A stretch of DNA of 64,000 bases. Source: Arthrobacter sp. FW306-2-2C-D06B (GTDB lineage Bacteria; Actinomycetota; Actinomycetes; Actinomycetales; Micrococcaceae). The DNA lies in NCBI RefSeq assembly GCF_021789175.1, contig NZ_CP084560.1, positions 1,116,001-1,180,000 on the forward strand, read 5' to 3'. Positions 18,998-27,440 of the stretch are shown piece after piece. The position numbers and the translations under genes are program-made. Each line of letters opens with the position of its first letter. The first letter of the stretch is position 1. Below the pieces are notes generated by a model, which saw nothing but the letters and a program-made list of their open reading frames with translations, had not been told where the DNA came from and searched no databases.

Positions 18998-19220
18998 GTA
19001 TTCCGCTGTCGCTGATGGCAGGCGGAAACTTACTTCAACGCTGCGGGCGGTTAGCCTGTCACCGGTCCCGAGCGATCGGAGAGGCACGGTTCCCGATATC
19101 TCGCTCTGAACGGCACCGATCCTGACCAAACCCACGTGTGCCCCCCGAGCGGCCAGATGCAGAGTGACCTAGAGGAAGCAGGTGGGGAGCCGCAGCTGGC
19201 ACACCACCTGCCCTCGTCTG

Positions 19221-19940
19221 CTACCCGATTTTCGTCCAAGCGGTGCAGCTCGTCGATTCGAATACCTCGCCATTCGCGAGCGTCACAGTGGCCGTACCTT
19301 GGACAATGTTGTTGTCCTTAATGCTGGCGTCGCTGCCAGTGCCCGTCTTCCAGGCGTAGTAGCAGCCGACCGAGTTGGTTCCGTCGGGACCCGTTGTTGT
19401 GTACGTGCCGGGCTGCACGTCCCCACCAACAACGTGAAGGCCGCTCTTGATCTGACTGGCCGCAACCTGCTTCGTCGCATCGCTGAGCTTCTGTTCACGG
19501 GAGGCCAGGTCCGCTTCTTTGCTGGCCAAGGTTTTCTCCTTGTCAGCCAACTGTTGCTGCAGGGTCTTCACGCCGGCGGCTGCTGATTGCAACGTGCTGA
19601 TCTGGGCGTCCTTGTCCGACGCCGCGGCGCGCAGCTTGCTGATGGTTGCGTCTCCGCTGGTGATTTTGGCGGTGAGCTCGTCGTTCAGTGCCGCGTATTC
19701 TTTCGTCGAACTGACGGCTGGCCGCGTCGCGAAACCGAGTGCTGTCCCGCCGATGAGCCCGGCGAAAAGCGCGATGGGCACCACCACTCGAGCCCATCGG
19801 GGGACCTGTTTGAACATTCTGGGAAAGAAGGCACTTTGGCGGCCGGCCGGCGTCGTGCCCTCCGCGGGGGTGCCGACCTGCGGCGCCCGCGTTGGCATTT
19901 CCGGTGCTGCGGATGGCCCGGGTTCAGATGGTGTGTTCAT
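19221..19940 (-). CDS. Membrane-anchored coiled-coil protein with extracytoplasmic C-terminal domain
   Basis: The predicted 239-residue protein starts at ATG 19940. A Pro-rich cytoplasmic segment (1-45) precedes one transmembrane helix (about 50-70). A long coiled coil follows, built from repeats such as LADKEKTLASKEADLASREQ (about 80-160). The C-terminal 75 residues (GGDVQPGTYTTTGPDG, VGCYYAWKTG, FESTSCTAW) form a small beta domain with two conserved cysteines, seen at the end of many actinobacterial surface proteins. Function is unknown; a cell-surface role is inferred. It is 223 bp beyond the McrC gene and convergent with it, so it is not part of that operon. Confidence 0.75.
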   Translation of the reverse strand: MNTPSEPGPSAAPEMPTRAPQVGTPAEGTTPAGRQSAFFPRMFKQVPRWARVVVPIALFAGLIGGTALGFATRPAVSSTKEYAALNDELTAKITSGDATISKLRAAASDKDAQISTLQSAAAGVKTLQQQLADKEKTLASKEADLASREQKLSDATKQVAASQIKSGLHVVGGDVQPGTYTTTGPDGTNSVGCYYAWKTGTGSDASIKDNNIVQGTATVTLANGEVFESTSCTAWTKIG

Positions 19941-19985
19941 TATCTTTCATCCCCATTCACGATTCTTGAGTCCCTGCGCTATGAG

Positions 19986-20026
19986 GGATCCGGTGCCCTA
20001 GCCGCTTGGGCTAGGCCACCGGATCC
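19986..20026. terminator. Strong hairpin, probable terminator
   Basis: An inverted repeat with arms GGATCCGGTGCCCTAGCC and its complement pairs 10 bp, one mismatch and 7 bp around a 5-base loop. It lies 17 bp beyond the stop of the leftward gene ending at 20043. It lacks a clear T-run, which is common for actinobacterial terminators. Confidence 0.6.
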
Positions 20027-20042
20027 TGCGATCAAACAGGTG

Positions 20043-20633
20043 CTACTTGCTGCTGCCGGTGCAGGATGCCATGGCGGTGGTTCCGGAGCCGCTATTCTTT
20101 GACACGCTTTGGCCGTCGACCAGGATTTCGCAGGTGACGTTGGTCGGGCTCGAGTAATCACCCGTGACGATCAAAGAGCTCAGGTTGAAGCCCTTGGCGG
20201 TGACGTCCTTCTTCCAGTTGGCCGTGATGTCCTCGTTCGAGGTGCCTCCATCGGTCCAGTAGGAGACATGAGCCTTTCCGGTGACGGTGACGACGTACTC
20301 GATCTTGTGTTCCTTGTTCACCGAGTCGCTGACGCTCTGAGCCGCAGCGCCGATGATGGCAGTCACGATGATGGCGATGATCACGGAGAGAACGCCCAGG
20401 ATAAGTCCGGCAGCAGAGGTTCCCTTCTTGGAGAACTTACGGGTCAACCCAATGACGCCGAAAATGATGGCAAGTGGGCCGAGCAGAAAGGCGACGAAGC
20501 CGACGATCGGGATGATCGAAAAGACGATGGCAAGAATACCCAGCACGAGGGCGGCGGTGCCGAAGCCGCTGCCCTTCGAGGGCGCGGGGACGGCCGGTGC
20601 AGGCTGGGCGTACGGTGCGAGTGGTTCGGTCAT
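20043..20633 (-). CDS. DUF4190-like membrane protein with MmpS-like extracellular domain
   Basis: The 196-residue protein starts at ATG 20633. After a Pro/Ala-rich cytoplasmic start, two hydrophobic hairpins (about 25-60 and 72-98) match the DUF4190 arrangement. The rest lies outside the membrane: YVVTVTGKAHVSYWTDGG, then VTCEILVDGQSV and a final Cys, resembling the MmpS small beta domain of actinobacteria. Two cysteines may form a disulphide. The role is unknown; MmpS-like domains accompany membrane transport or envelope maintenance. It is followed by the hairpin at 19986-20026. Confidence 0.75.
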   Translation of the reverse strand: MTEPLAPYAQPAPAVPAPSKGSGFGTAALVLGILAIVFSIIPIVGFVAFLLGPLAIIFGVIGLTRKFSKKGTSAAGLILGVLSVIIAIIVTAIIGAAAQSVSDSVNKEHKIEYVVTVTGKAHVSYWTDGGTSNEDITANWKKDVTAKGFNLSSLIVTGDYSSPTNVTCEILVDGQSVSKNSGSGTTAMASCTGSSK

Positions 20634-21270
20634 GATAGATCCTTCGGGTTGAGCGATTCGGAGACAATGCAGGGCCGCGAGTGCGAAAGCGTTGAAATTA
20701 CCCCTGCTCTTACTCTCGGCAGCCTGCTGTGCTCACGTTAGGATCTGGGTCGGACATTTTAGGGGAGATTCTTGAAAACGCCAGTCAACTCCCTGCGTTC
20801 CGCCCACCCGCACAAGTTCGTGGGCGCCGGAGTATTCAAGCCGTCGCTGTTTCAACCTCTGTGCTGGCGGGTGAGGGGATTCGGGCACGTTTGCGGGCCA
20901 GCCTCTGGTGCAAGCCGCAACGAAGTTCTGCCGGGAGGGTGGGCTGCCCTTGGACAGCGGGCGGCTCGGGTGTTGCCAAGGGTTCGGCGAAGTCGTCCGT
21001 GAAGGTTTGGCTCGCCGTCGTTGACTGCTTCCAGGTGCTCGCGCTGCCGGATGCCATTACGGCCGAGCTCGCGGGTGGGGGTGTCGTGGCGCTATCGTCA
21101 CGGGAAGCAGGGTGCACCTTGCGAACCGACTTCGCAAGGTGACCCCGGTCAGCCGCTTGCAGAATTACTCGAATCCACAAGCGACCGACCGGTCCGCGAC
21201 AATCAATGTAAGGTCGTCCAGCGCGGGCCGCCTACGTCCAGGACTTACTGACCCGCCCGGCCCAAGTTGC
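20634..21270. other. Long intergenic stretch with a possible decayed small gene
   Basis: No convincing conserved gene is seen in these 637 bp. One candidate is a TTG-start frame at 20772-21002 with a good AGGGGAG site; it encodes 76 residues beginning MKTPVNSLRSAHPHKFVG. A hydrophobic, signal-peptide-like stretch (AVAVSTSVLAGEG) appears only in the neighbouring frame, suggesting a frameshifted secreted protein. A perfect 11-bp hairpin sits at 21115-21141. The region should carry the promoter of the leftward gene starting at 20633. Confidence 0.35.
21115..21141. repeat. Perfect 11-bp inverted repeat
   Basis: CACCTTGCGAA and its complement TTCGCAAGGTG flank the loop CCGAC. There is no T-run on either side. 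It could be an attenuated terminator for the leftward gene ending at 21271, which lies 130 bp away, or an operator. Confidence 0.5.
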
Positions 21271-21501
21271 CTACTTCTTTCTTGTCGGGAACCAAGGAAC
21301 TCCTGGCTTGATGGCAAGGACGAAGAAAAGGAAGATGATGCTGAACATTACCAAGCTGGCTAGAGTCGGCTTGGGTGTCCAACCAGAAGTGGCCCAGTAA
21401 AGCAACCATTGCGCTGCCCACATACCGCCCACCGAAGCGAGGTAGACATAAAGTCGTCCCCACACGGTCTTCGGGGTCAATAACTTAGGTCTGGCCGACA
21501 T
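21271..21501 (-). CDS. Small membrane protein downstream of bacteriocin-like precursor (possible immunity protein)
   Basis: The 76-residue product starts at ATG 21501, 15 bp after the stop of the bacteriocin-like gene on the same strand, so the two are probably co-transcribed. Two hydrophobic helices (about 16-38 and 47-66) are flanked by basic ends (MSARPKLLTPK and PTRKK). That is the typical build of a bacteriocin immunity protein, but no family motif is recognised and the role is inferred from context. A degraded copy of its last ~40 bp occurs at 26879-26920. Confidence 0.6.
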   Translation of the reverse strand: MSARPKLLTPKTVWGRLYVYLASVGGMWAAQWLLYWATSGWTPKPTLASLVMFSIIFLFFVLAIKPGVPWFPTRKK

Positions 21502-21516
21502 TGTCCCGTTCCTGTC

Positions 21517-22248
21517 TTACCTGCAAGCGTCATTCCAGTTTATTCCCGCGCCAAATGCTCCGAACCCGGCACAAGTTACCCACCCGATGCCGAGACTGAA
21601 CGCCCCGACGGCTCCGCAGATCGCCCCCGTCGCAGCCGAATAGCCTCCCATCGCGAACCACCCTTGCCAGCAGGACGGGCCCGACCAGCCTGCGGTGGTG
21701 ATCGTTGCCCGGGAGTTAGCGGTAGAGGCAAGGGTGGCCGCCCCGGTTTGAGCAGGTTGTTTCTTGGTGCTAAGAGCAACGGCCGGTTTGCCGTCCTTGC
21801 CGGTAATGACTTCGAACGTTTTCCCCTTGATGCTCGCGACGAAGGCGTTGATCTGTTGCTGCGTAAGGACGGCCGCTAGTCCTTCGCCACCTCCCGCCTC
21901 GACGGAACCGGCCCTCGAGATGAGGAAGCTGGAGAACTCGGGGCTAGATTTCAACGTATTTAGTCGGGCGGCAAATCCTCCGGGATCGGTGTCCTTCACC
22001 TTATGGATGATCACAGAAATCGGCACCCCGTTGGGGTTGCTCACTTTTGCAGCGCCAGCCTCGCCGTCTGTGTACTTTGTCGCGGCGTTGCTTACCAACG
22101 GCGAATCGATGTGAATGTCGCCGTGAGCAGACGGCCCTGTGGTTGAACTGGTGGCTGCGCCCAAGGAATACGACGAGACACCAATTGCGAGTGCAGCCCC
22201 GATTCCAAGCACCGTCCTGATGGTCTTCTTCGGCCCAAACGCTCTCAT
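21517..22248 (-). CDS. Secreted bacteriocin-like precursor with Cys/Gly-rich C-terminus
   Basis: I chose ATG 22248 because GGGGAG lies four bases upstream; the frame also contains an ATG at 22260. The 243-residue product has a basic start and a signal sequence (TVLGIGAALAIGVSSYSLGA). A ~165-residue soluble pro-region follows. The last ~50 residues contain four cysteines in a Gly/Ala-rich hydrophobic setting: GPSCWQGWFAMGGYSAATGA, ICGAVGAF, VTCAGFGAFGAG and NDACR at the very end. This resembles halocin C8-like and other Cys-rich secreted bacteriocins released from a long precursor. A small membrane protein follows. Motif array A lies 111 bp upstream. The bacteriocin assignment is an inference from architecture. 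Confidence 0.6.
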   Translation of the reverse strand: MRAFGPKKTIRTVLGIGAALAIGVSSYSLGAATSSTTGPSAHGDIHIDSPLVSNAATKYTDGEAGAAKVSNPNGVPISVIIHKVKDTDPGGFAARLNTLKSSPEFSSFLISRAGSVEAGGGEGLAAVLTQQQINAFVASIKGKTFEVITGKDGKPAVALSTKKQPAQTGAATLASTANSRATITTAGWSGPSCWQGWFAMGGYSAATGAICGAVGAFSLGIGWVTCAGFGAFGAGINWNDACR

Positions 22249-22358
22249 AATTCTCCCCAATCTTTGAGTATGACTTCATTTCCGTCGGGGTCAGGGATAC
22301 GGCAGTTGGATCCTGCGGCACCCGATTCCCGGGAACAAAATAAGCCGAAGATTTTCCA

Positions 22359-22465
22359 TCTAAGTGTGGAGGTGGTCCCATCTACGTGCATTTTGGCCGG
22401 TTTTCGGGCCGATCTCAGTGTGAATTCCGCAAAAATCAGTGTGGCTCAGCATGCTTCTACGTGTT
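22359..22465 (+). promoter_or_regulatory. Motif array A: five 10-bp sites at helical spacing
   Basis: Sites start at 22359 (TCTAAGTGTG), 22381 (TCTACGTGCA), 22413 (TCTCAGTGTG), 22434 (AATCAGTGTG) and 22456 (TCTACGTGTT). Spacings are 22, 32, 21 and 22 bp, i.e. two or three helical turns. The motif strand is opposite to the leftward bacteriocin-like gene starting at 22248. A rightward membrane gene starts at 22645, so it could also be a target. Confidence 0.7.
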
Positions 22466-22644
22466 CGACTACGTTCTCCTTGGCAGCGAGGTCCGTCCAT
22501 GGATCGCGGGTAGGACTCCGAAGACTTCGACCGGATACGGTCAGGAGTCCCACCGCTGGCATTGCGTTCCTGAACCGAACCATGGAAGCAATAGACTTTG
22601 GGTAGTTGCGCCATTCTGAACGCTCGCGAGAGACGGAGGAAACG

Positions 22645-23031
22645 TTGAACAGAGCAGTAAACAGGGGATTATTGTTCGGGGCCGGGTTCGGATGCGCATA
22701 TGTGCTGGCGGTTCTTCTCTTGGACGGGCCTGGCGGCCCCGGATTGACGATACTCAGCGGGCTCGGCGGCGCGATGGTAGGTGCCGTGTCGGGTTGCATC
22801 AATGCCGCATTGACCTTTTGGGCGTGTCGCCTGACTAGAATTCGCCGTGATCTTGAAAATGCTACGGCCGCCGGTATCACCGCGGTTTCGACTTTGCTGA
22901 TCCTTATGGCCTTGGCTTCGGCATCCGATTCGAGGTGGCCGTGGTGGACGAATCTTGTTTCGGCGGTTGCGGCAGCTGCCATTGGCGGATTGGCGTGGCC
23001 TCGGACGAAAACTGTGATGCTCCGCGACTGA
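22645..23031 (+). CDS. Small integral membrane protein, unknown function
   Basis: I chose TTG 22645 because GGAGG lies five bases upstream; the frame is open from 22606. The 128-residue product has four hydrophobic helices (around 6-27, 33-55, 75-95, 103-120 of the chosen start), with a basic loop RLTRIRRDLE between the second and third. No family is recognised. It is divergent from the bacteriocin-like gene across array A and could be a transporter accessory or immunity protein, but nothing beyond position supports that. Confidence 0.55.
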   Translation: MNRAVNRGLLFGAGFGCAYVLAVLLLDGPGGPGLTILSGLGGAMVGAVSGCINAALTFWACRLTRIRRDLENATAAGITAVSTLLILMALASASDSRWPWWTNLVSAVAAAAIGGLAWPRTKTVMLRD

Positions 23032-23162
23032 ACCACGCAGTACCGGAACGCCACCGCTCCGGTGCCGGGCGGCGTCGTACATCTCAACCAGGGCGTTTAG
23101 AACGCCGGAGTTCGCGGACTGCCCCAACGTCTCTCCGCACACCATCGGGGAGGTTCGCTCTG

Positions 23163-23352
23163 ATGGCCGGACATTTTGAAGTGTTCACTGACAACGGCGG
23201 CAGCTGCAGGGTCAGGCTGGTTGACGAGTTCGGCAGGGTGCTCGCAGTGTCAGGCCCCTTCCATGACAAGGACGCCGCAGCCCGCGGGATCTACGCTTTC
23301 CGTGACAACGAACGCGAGCGGCCTCATCGAGGTCCACACGTCCACATTCTGA
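23163..23352 (+). pseudogene. YegP/DUF1508-like small protein, frameshifted copy
   Basis: ATG 23163 follows GGGGAGG and encodes MAGHFEVFTDNGGSCRVRLV, nearly identical to the intact gene at 32377. At about 23310 this copy has one extra base: TTCCGTGACAACGAACGC replaces TTCCGTGAGATCGCG. Restoring the frame gives ASGLIEVHTSTF and a stop at 23350-23352, matching the end of the intact paralogue. In the raw frame the product runs to 23537 with an unrelated tail. DUF1508 proteins are small beta-strand proteins of unclear function. Either the copy is dying or the base is a sequence error. Confidence 0.7.
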
Positions 23353-23364
23353 ACGGTTCCACGA

Positions 23365-24654
23365 TTACAGCGACGAGCCAACGCACTCGCGTTCCCCGGA
23401 TGGCGCCTGGCCGGCGTTCGCGCTTGTCCGCGAGGCTCGGCGCTGGCCGGCCGCCAGCACCCCGAGCGAAACGATGGTCAAAGACGCGATCGCCGCTCCG
23501 ACTGCCGGTGGCCCGGTTTCGCCTGCCGCGGAGCTGAGGGCCAGGCCCGCCGCCCACGAGCCGGCGGCAATGCCGAAGTTGAACGAGGCCGTGGTCAGCG
23601 CGGACGCAAGCGTCGGGGCCTTGCCAGCGAACTTGACCGCAAGCGCGAACGCCACGGGATTCACCACGAACCCGGCGAAGCCTGCCAGGGTGATCAGGAT
23701 GACGACAGGCAGGGCCTGCTCCGAAAACACGCACAATGCGAGAAGGAAGAGCGTGGCCGCGACGGCAGCTGTGATGGTGGTGGCGTACGGCCGGTGGTCT
23801 CCGAGCCTGCCTCCCGTGTAATTGCCGAGGAGCGCGCCCACGCCGAAGCAGCACAGCACCCACGGCAGCATCGCAGCCGGGACGCCGGCACGGTCCGTCA
23901 ACAGGGGCGCGATATAGCTGTACGTGGCCAGGACGCCTCCCATGATCAAGGCACAGGAGGCCAGGGCCAGCCCCAATCGTCCGGACCGGAGTGCCGCGAA
24001 CTCAGAGCTCAGGGACGGCGTCGCCCCGGCGGGCTCTTCGTGCGGGACGAAGCGGACGATAAACACCGCGGCGGCGGCCGCGAGGATGGCCAAGGCCCAG
24101 AAAGGAGCCCGCCAGCCGGCGATCTGCCCCGCGAACGCCCCGAGCGGGACGCCAACCACTGTCGCCAGGCTTCCTCCACCCATGACGACGCCGAGCGCGC
24201 GCGATCCGGCCGCGGGGCCTGCCGCTCGGGTCGCCACCACGACGGCGACGGACCAGAAGGCGCCTGTAGCACAGGCTGTGACAAACCGGGCCGCGAAGAT
24301 GACTTCGAAGCTCGGGCTAACGGCGACCAGGACATGACCGACCGCGAACAGCAGGAGCGAGAGCATCAGGGTGAGCCGACGCTGGAGGCGCAGGGTCAAG
24401 ATGATCATCGCCGGTGATCCGATGATCATCCCTACGGCGAAGATGGTGATGAGGAGGCCCGCGTGCGGAACGCTGACCCGGAGGTCGCTGGCGAGTTCGG
24501 GCAGCAGACCGGCTATGAAGAACTCGGTTGTCTGCATCAGGAATGTTCCGGCGGTGAGAACGAACACCACCGGTGGCAGTCCGCCGCGTGAATGTACGGC
24601 GCTTTTCAACCCGGCCGCTTTGAGATCCGTTGATGGCATGCTTTGAGGCACCAC
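23365..24654 (-). CDS. MFS drug-type exporter (DHA1 family)
   Basis: The 429-residue protein has twelve predicted transmembrane helices starting near residue 28, typical of the DHA1 drug:proton antiporters (Cmx/CmrA/AraJ-like). The first half reads MQTTEFFIAGLLPELASDL and the loop 2-3 region contains an Arg-rich segment (LRLQRRLTL). The track start is GTG 24654; ATG 24639 is an equally good alternative. The gene is divergent from an XRE regulator, so that regulator may control it. Substrate unknown: probably a small toxic molecule. Confidence 0.85.
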   Translation of the reverse strand: MVPQSMPSTDLKAAGLKSAVHSRGGLPPVVFVLTAGTFLMQTTEFFIAGLLPELASDLRVSVPHAGLLITIFAVGMIIGSPAMIILTLRLQRRLTLMLSLLLFAVGHVLVAVSPSFEVIFAARFVTACATGAFWSVAVVVATRAAGPAAGSRALGVVMGGGSLATVVGVPLGAFAGQIAGWRAPFWALAILAAAAAVFIVRFVPHEEPAGATPSLSSEFAALRSGRLGLALASCALIMGGVLATYSYIAPLLTDRAGVPAAMLPWVLCCFGVGALLGNYTGGRLGDHRPYATTITAAVAATLFLLALCVFSEQALPVVILITLAGFAGFVVNPVAFALAVKFAGKAPTLASALTTASFNFGIAAGSWAAGLALSSAAGETGPPAVGAAIASLTIVSLGVLAAGQRRASRTSANAGQAPSGERECVGSSL

Positions 24655-24833
24655 TTTCTAGGGGAACACAGAAGGCAACGCCCGAGGCGTGCTGGGGATG
24701 GGGGAGGGTCAAATTCACGGTATCGGAGTAGAAGCGAACACTGAGAGGCCCCCTTAGAACCCCTCACCCGGGTCCAAAAGGGGCCCCGGCAGGGCCTCCC
24801 ACTGTTGCCGGTCCACGCCCTACCGTGGAAGGT

Positions 24834-25772
24834 ATGAGTTCGAAAGATGAAGTGCGGGCGTTTCTGATGTCCCGCCGCGCCAACATCACGCCGTCCCAGA
24901 CCGATCTGCAGGATTTCGGCGGGCAGCGCCGCGTACCCGGCCTCCGACGCTCAGAAGTGGCCATGCTTGCAGGGGTTAGCCTCGACTACTACACCCGTCT
25001 TGAGAGGGGGAACCTCCGCGGGGTGTCAGAGCATGTACTGAACGCCCTCGCCAATGCCCTGCAGCTCAACGAGCTCGAACGGGAATATCTTTTCGGACTC
25101 GCCCGCACCGCTACGGCGCCCACCGCCGCCGCCCGGACAGTGCAGAAGAAGCCGGTAGTGCGCGAATCGGTGCAACGGGTTTTGGACAGCATGGGCGTTC
25201 CGGCCGTGGTGTGGAACCGTCAACATGACCTCGTCGCCTCCAACCTCATGGGGCGGGCGTTGTACTCGCCGCAGTTCGAATCCGACAGTCCCAACCTCGC
25301 GAGGTTTATCTTCCTGGACCCCCGGGCGAAAGACTATTACGTGGACTGGCCGCTGGCCAGGCAGATGACAGCAGCAATGCTCCGCATGGAAGCAGGACGC
25401 GATCCGCTGAACGCCGAGCTGACCGCCCTGATCGGGGAGCTCTCCACCCGCAGCCCGGAGTTCCGTTCGAACTGGGCTGAGCGAGACGTGCACGAGCACC
25501 GCACCGGCCGGAAGCTGTTCAAGCATCCGGTGGTGGGGGTTGTTGACGTTACATACGATGTGTTTGAGATGCCGGGGGAGAAGGGGCTATGGATCGGGAT
25601 CTATAGCGTCGAGGAGGATAGCGAATCCGCGGAGAAGTTCGCACTCCTCGCCAGCTGGGCCGCCACCAACGACCAGCTCGCCGCGCAAGGGCCCGCGCCG
25701 CCGTCGTCCGTTCATCCAGACCAGAACCAAACACTCACAGCTAAATCATCACGAAGCACTGGAGAGCAATGA
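24834..25772 (+). CDS. XRE-type transcriptional regulator with MmyB-like ligand-binding domain
   Basis: The 312-residue protein starts at ATG 24834; the frame extends to GTG 24825, but family members usually begin MSSKDEVRAFLMSRR. The helix-turn-helix is at about 35-75 (RRSEVAMLAGVSLDYYTRLE). The C-terminal half (WNRQHDLVASNLMGRALYS to HPVVGVVDVTYDVFEMPG) is the MmyB-like sensor region common in actinobacteria. Its stop overlaps the start of the next gene by 4 nt, so regulator and NAD-epimerase are coupled. It probably controls this pair and the divergent MFS gene. Confidence 0.85.
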   Translation: MSSKDEVRAFLMSRRANITPSQTDLQDFGGQRRVPGLRRSEVAMLAGVSLDYYTRLERGNLRGVSEHVLNALANALQLNELEREYLFGLARTATAPTAAARTVQKKPVVRESVQRVLDSMGVPAVVWNRQHDLVASNLMGRALYSPQFESDSPNLARFIFLDPRAKDYYVDWPLARQMTAAMLRMEAGRDPLNAELTALIGELSTRSPEFRSNWAERDVHEHRTGRKLFKHPVVGVVDVTYDVFEMPGEKGLWIGIYSVEEDSESAEKFALLASWAATNDQLAAQGPAPPSSVHPDQNQTLTAKSSRSTGEQ

Positions 25773-26755
25773 AGGTCATCGTCATCGGCGGCAGCGGTCA
25801 CATCGGATCTTTCCTCGTGCCCCGGCTGGTGCGCGCCGGCCATGAAGTCATCAACATCAGCCGTGGCACCCACAAAAGCTATGGCGACGCGCCCGAATGG
25901 CAGCAGGTGAGCCAGGTCATCGCCGACCGGCAGCAAGAGGACCGGGACGGCACTTTCGGTGACAGGGTCGCGGCGCGGCAGGCCGACGTCGTCGTCGATC
26001 TGGTCTGTTTCACGCTCGAATCGGCGAGCTTGCTCGTCAACCGGCTCCGCGGGGAGGCCGGGCACCTGCTGCACTGCGGCTCGGTGTGGCGGTACGGCCA
26101 GAGCCTCAAGCTGCCGATCGCTGAGGCGTCCGGATCGGCGGCAGCCCCGTTCGGCGAGTACGGCATCCAGAAGGACCGGATCGCGCGGATGCTGAAAGAG
26201 GAGACCGACGACGGCGGACTGGTCACCACGTCCGTGCACCCTGGCCATATCGTCGGGCCCGGTTGGCACCCGATCGGCCCGCTCGGGAACCTCGACCCCG
26301 CCGTCTGGTACACCCTCTCTGCCGGCCAGCCGCTGCAAGTCCCCGGAAGCGGCTCCGAACTGATGCACCACGTGCACGCGGACGACGTCGCCCAAGCGTT
26401 CGAGAAAGCCATCCAGAACCGCGACGCGGCAGCAGGCGAGGACTTCAACATCGTCGCCCCCACAGCGCTCACCGTCCGCGGATACGCCGACATCGCCGCC
26501 GGCTGGTTCGGCCAGTCAGCAACGTTGGAGACGGTCACGTGGGGACACCTCCGCGAATCGACCACACCGGAGTACGCCGAGTCGAGCTGGGGCCACCTCT
26601 ACCGCAGCCATTGCTTCACGACCGAGAAGGCCAAGTCCCTGTTGGGCTACGCTCCCCGGTACCAGCCCGAAGAAGCTGTGCTGGAATCCATCACCTGGCT
26701 GATCGAGCGCGGGCAGCTCCGCGTCGCAAATCCGCTAAGGGTCCTGGCGGGCTGA
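25769..26755 (+). CDS. NAD-dependent epimerase/dehydratase family protein
   Basis: The 328-residue protein starts at ATG 25769, inside the regulator's stop (ATGA). It has the Rossmann motif GGSGHIGS (7-14) and a Y131-x3-K135 pair (YGIQK), as in extended short-chain dehydrogenases. The C-terminal substrate-binding part (HHVHADDVAQAFEKAI, YRSHCFTTEKAKSLLGY) is complete. Acting on a nucleotide-sugar or similar substrate is expected for the family; the substrate cannot be read from the sequence. Coupling to the XRE gene is a frequent actinobacterial pairing. Confidence 0.85.
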   Translation: MKVIVIGGSGHIGSFLVPRLVRAGHEVINISRGTHKSYGDAPEWQQVSQVIADRQQEDRDGTFGDRVAARQADVVVDLVCFTLESASLLVNRLRGEAGHLLHCGSVWRYGQSLKLPIAEASGSAAAPFGEYGIQKDRIARMLKEETDDGGLVTTSVHPGHIVGPGWHPIGPLGNLDPAVWYTLSAGQPLQVPGSGSELMHHVHADDVAQAFEKAIQNRDAAAGEDFNIVAPTALTVRGYADIAAGWFGQSATLETVTWGHLRESTTPEYAESSWGHLYRSHCFTTEKAKSLLGYAPRYQPEEAVLESITWLIERGQLRVANPLRVLAG

Positions 26756-26878
26756 TCGTTCACGTGGACAGCGCCGGATGTGTCTGGCGGTCGTGGGACA
26801 TGAGCACCTTAACGACTCCGCGCACCTTAACAGATGCGTTTCAGGTCAAACATCGCCCGTCGCCCGACTGAACTAACA

Positions 26879-26920
26879 TGCCTACTTCTTCCGTGTCGGG
26901 AGCAAGGAACTCCTGGTTCG
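26879..26920. repeat. Degenerate copy of the 3' end of the small membrane gene at 21271
   Basis: TGCCTACTTCTTCCGTGTCGG and the following bases match 21268-21310 over about 42 bp with a few differences and one gap. On the minus strand both encode a PGVP segment near the end of the protein. It is probably the leftover of a duplicated bacteriocin-immunity-like gene. Confidence 0.6.
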
Positions 26921-26983
26921 TTGCTCGGTGGTGTAGCGGTAGAAGGGTAGGCCTCACTTTGACCACCCCTCAAATAGGCGCGA

Positions 26984-27247
26984 CTACGATCTTCTGTACT
27001 GCGTTCCGAGCCCCCGGTGCCGTACTTGTGAGTAGACAATCCAACCGACTGAGCCTACAAACGGCAACACAAAGATCGCGACGGCAATGGCTACTTTGGC
27101 TAGAGCGGGGATCCACTTTGATGCCATAAGCGATGCAAGCGCGACGACTACCAACACCATATAGACGATGCCAAGAACGGGAGTAACCCAGGAGTCGACG
27201 TCTGGGTTAACCGGATCAGTTGGACCCAGCGCGACCGCCAAGTTCAT
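26984..27247 (-). CDS. Small membrane protein, PLDc_N-like
   Basis: The 87-residue product starts at ATG 27247 with AAAGG upstream. Two hydrophobic segments (about 20-42 and 50-75) contain VAIFVLPFVGSVGWIVYSQV, close to the two-helix PLDc_N domain (short membrane anchors seen before phospholipase-D and as stand-alone proteins). In bacteriocin loci PLDc_N-like proteins can act in immunity, but that is an inference. It lies downstream of a secreted bacteriocin-like gene and another small membrane protein on the same strand. Confidence 0.65.
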   Translation of the reverse strand: MNLAVALGPTDPVNPDVDSWVTPVLGIVYMVLVVVALASLMASKWIPALAKVAIAVAIFVLPFVGSVGWIVYSQVRHRGLGTQYRRS

Positions 27248-27440
27248 GTCTAGTGCCTTTCTTTAGAAGTTACAGTTGTTGATCTCGAGGCCCGCGGTTG
27301 TCGCTTGGATTCCAGCCCGGCTGGCCGGACAAACACGCCGCGAAACTTCTGGAAGAGAACCCCGCCCGAAGGCCGTGCGGACTCACCATGCCTAAGCGCG
27401 TAGCCAGCAAACGACTCTGGAGTTGCGCTAACCACACCCC

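Noticed and set aside
22359..22465. Motif arrays looked at as CRISPR arrays
   Set aside because: The repeated unit is only about 10 bp and degenerate, and spacers are 11-23 bp. No cas genes are present.
26920..26960. tRNA-like segment (GGTGTAGCGGTAGAA)
   Set aside because: It resembles a D-arm, but no anticodon arm, T-arm or acceptor stem can be folded around it.
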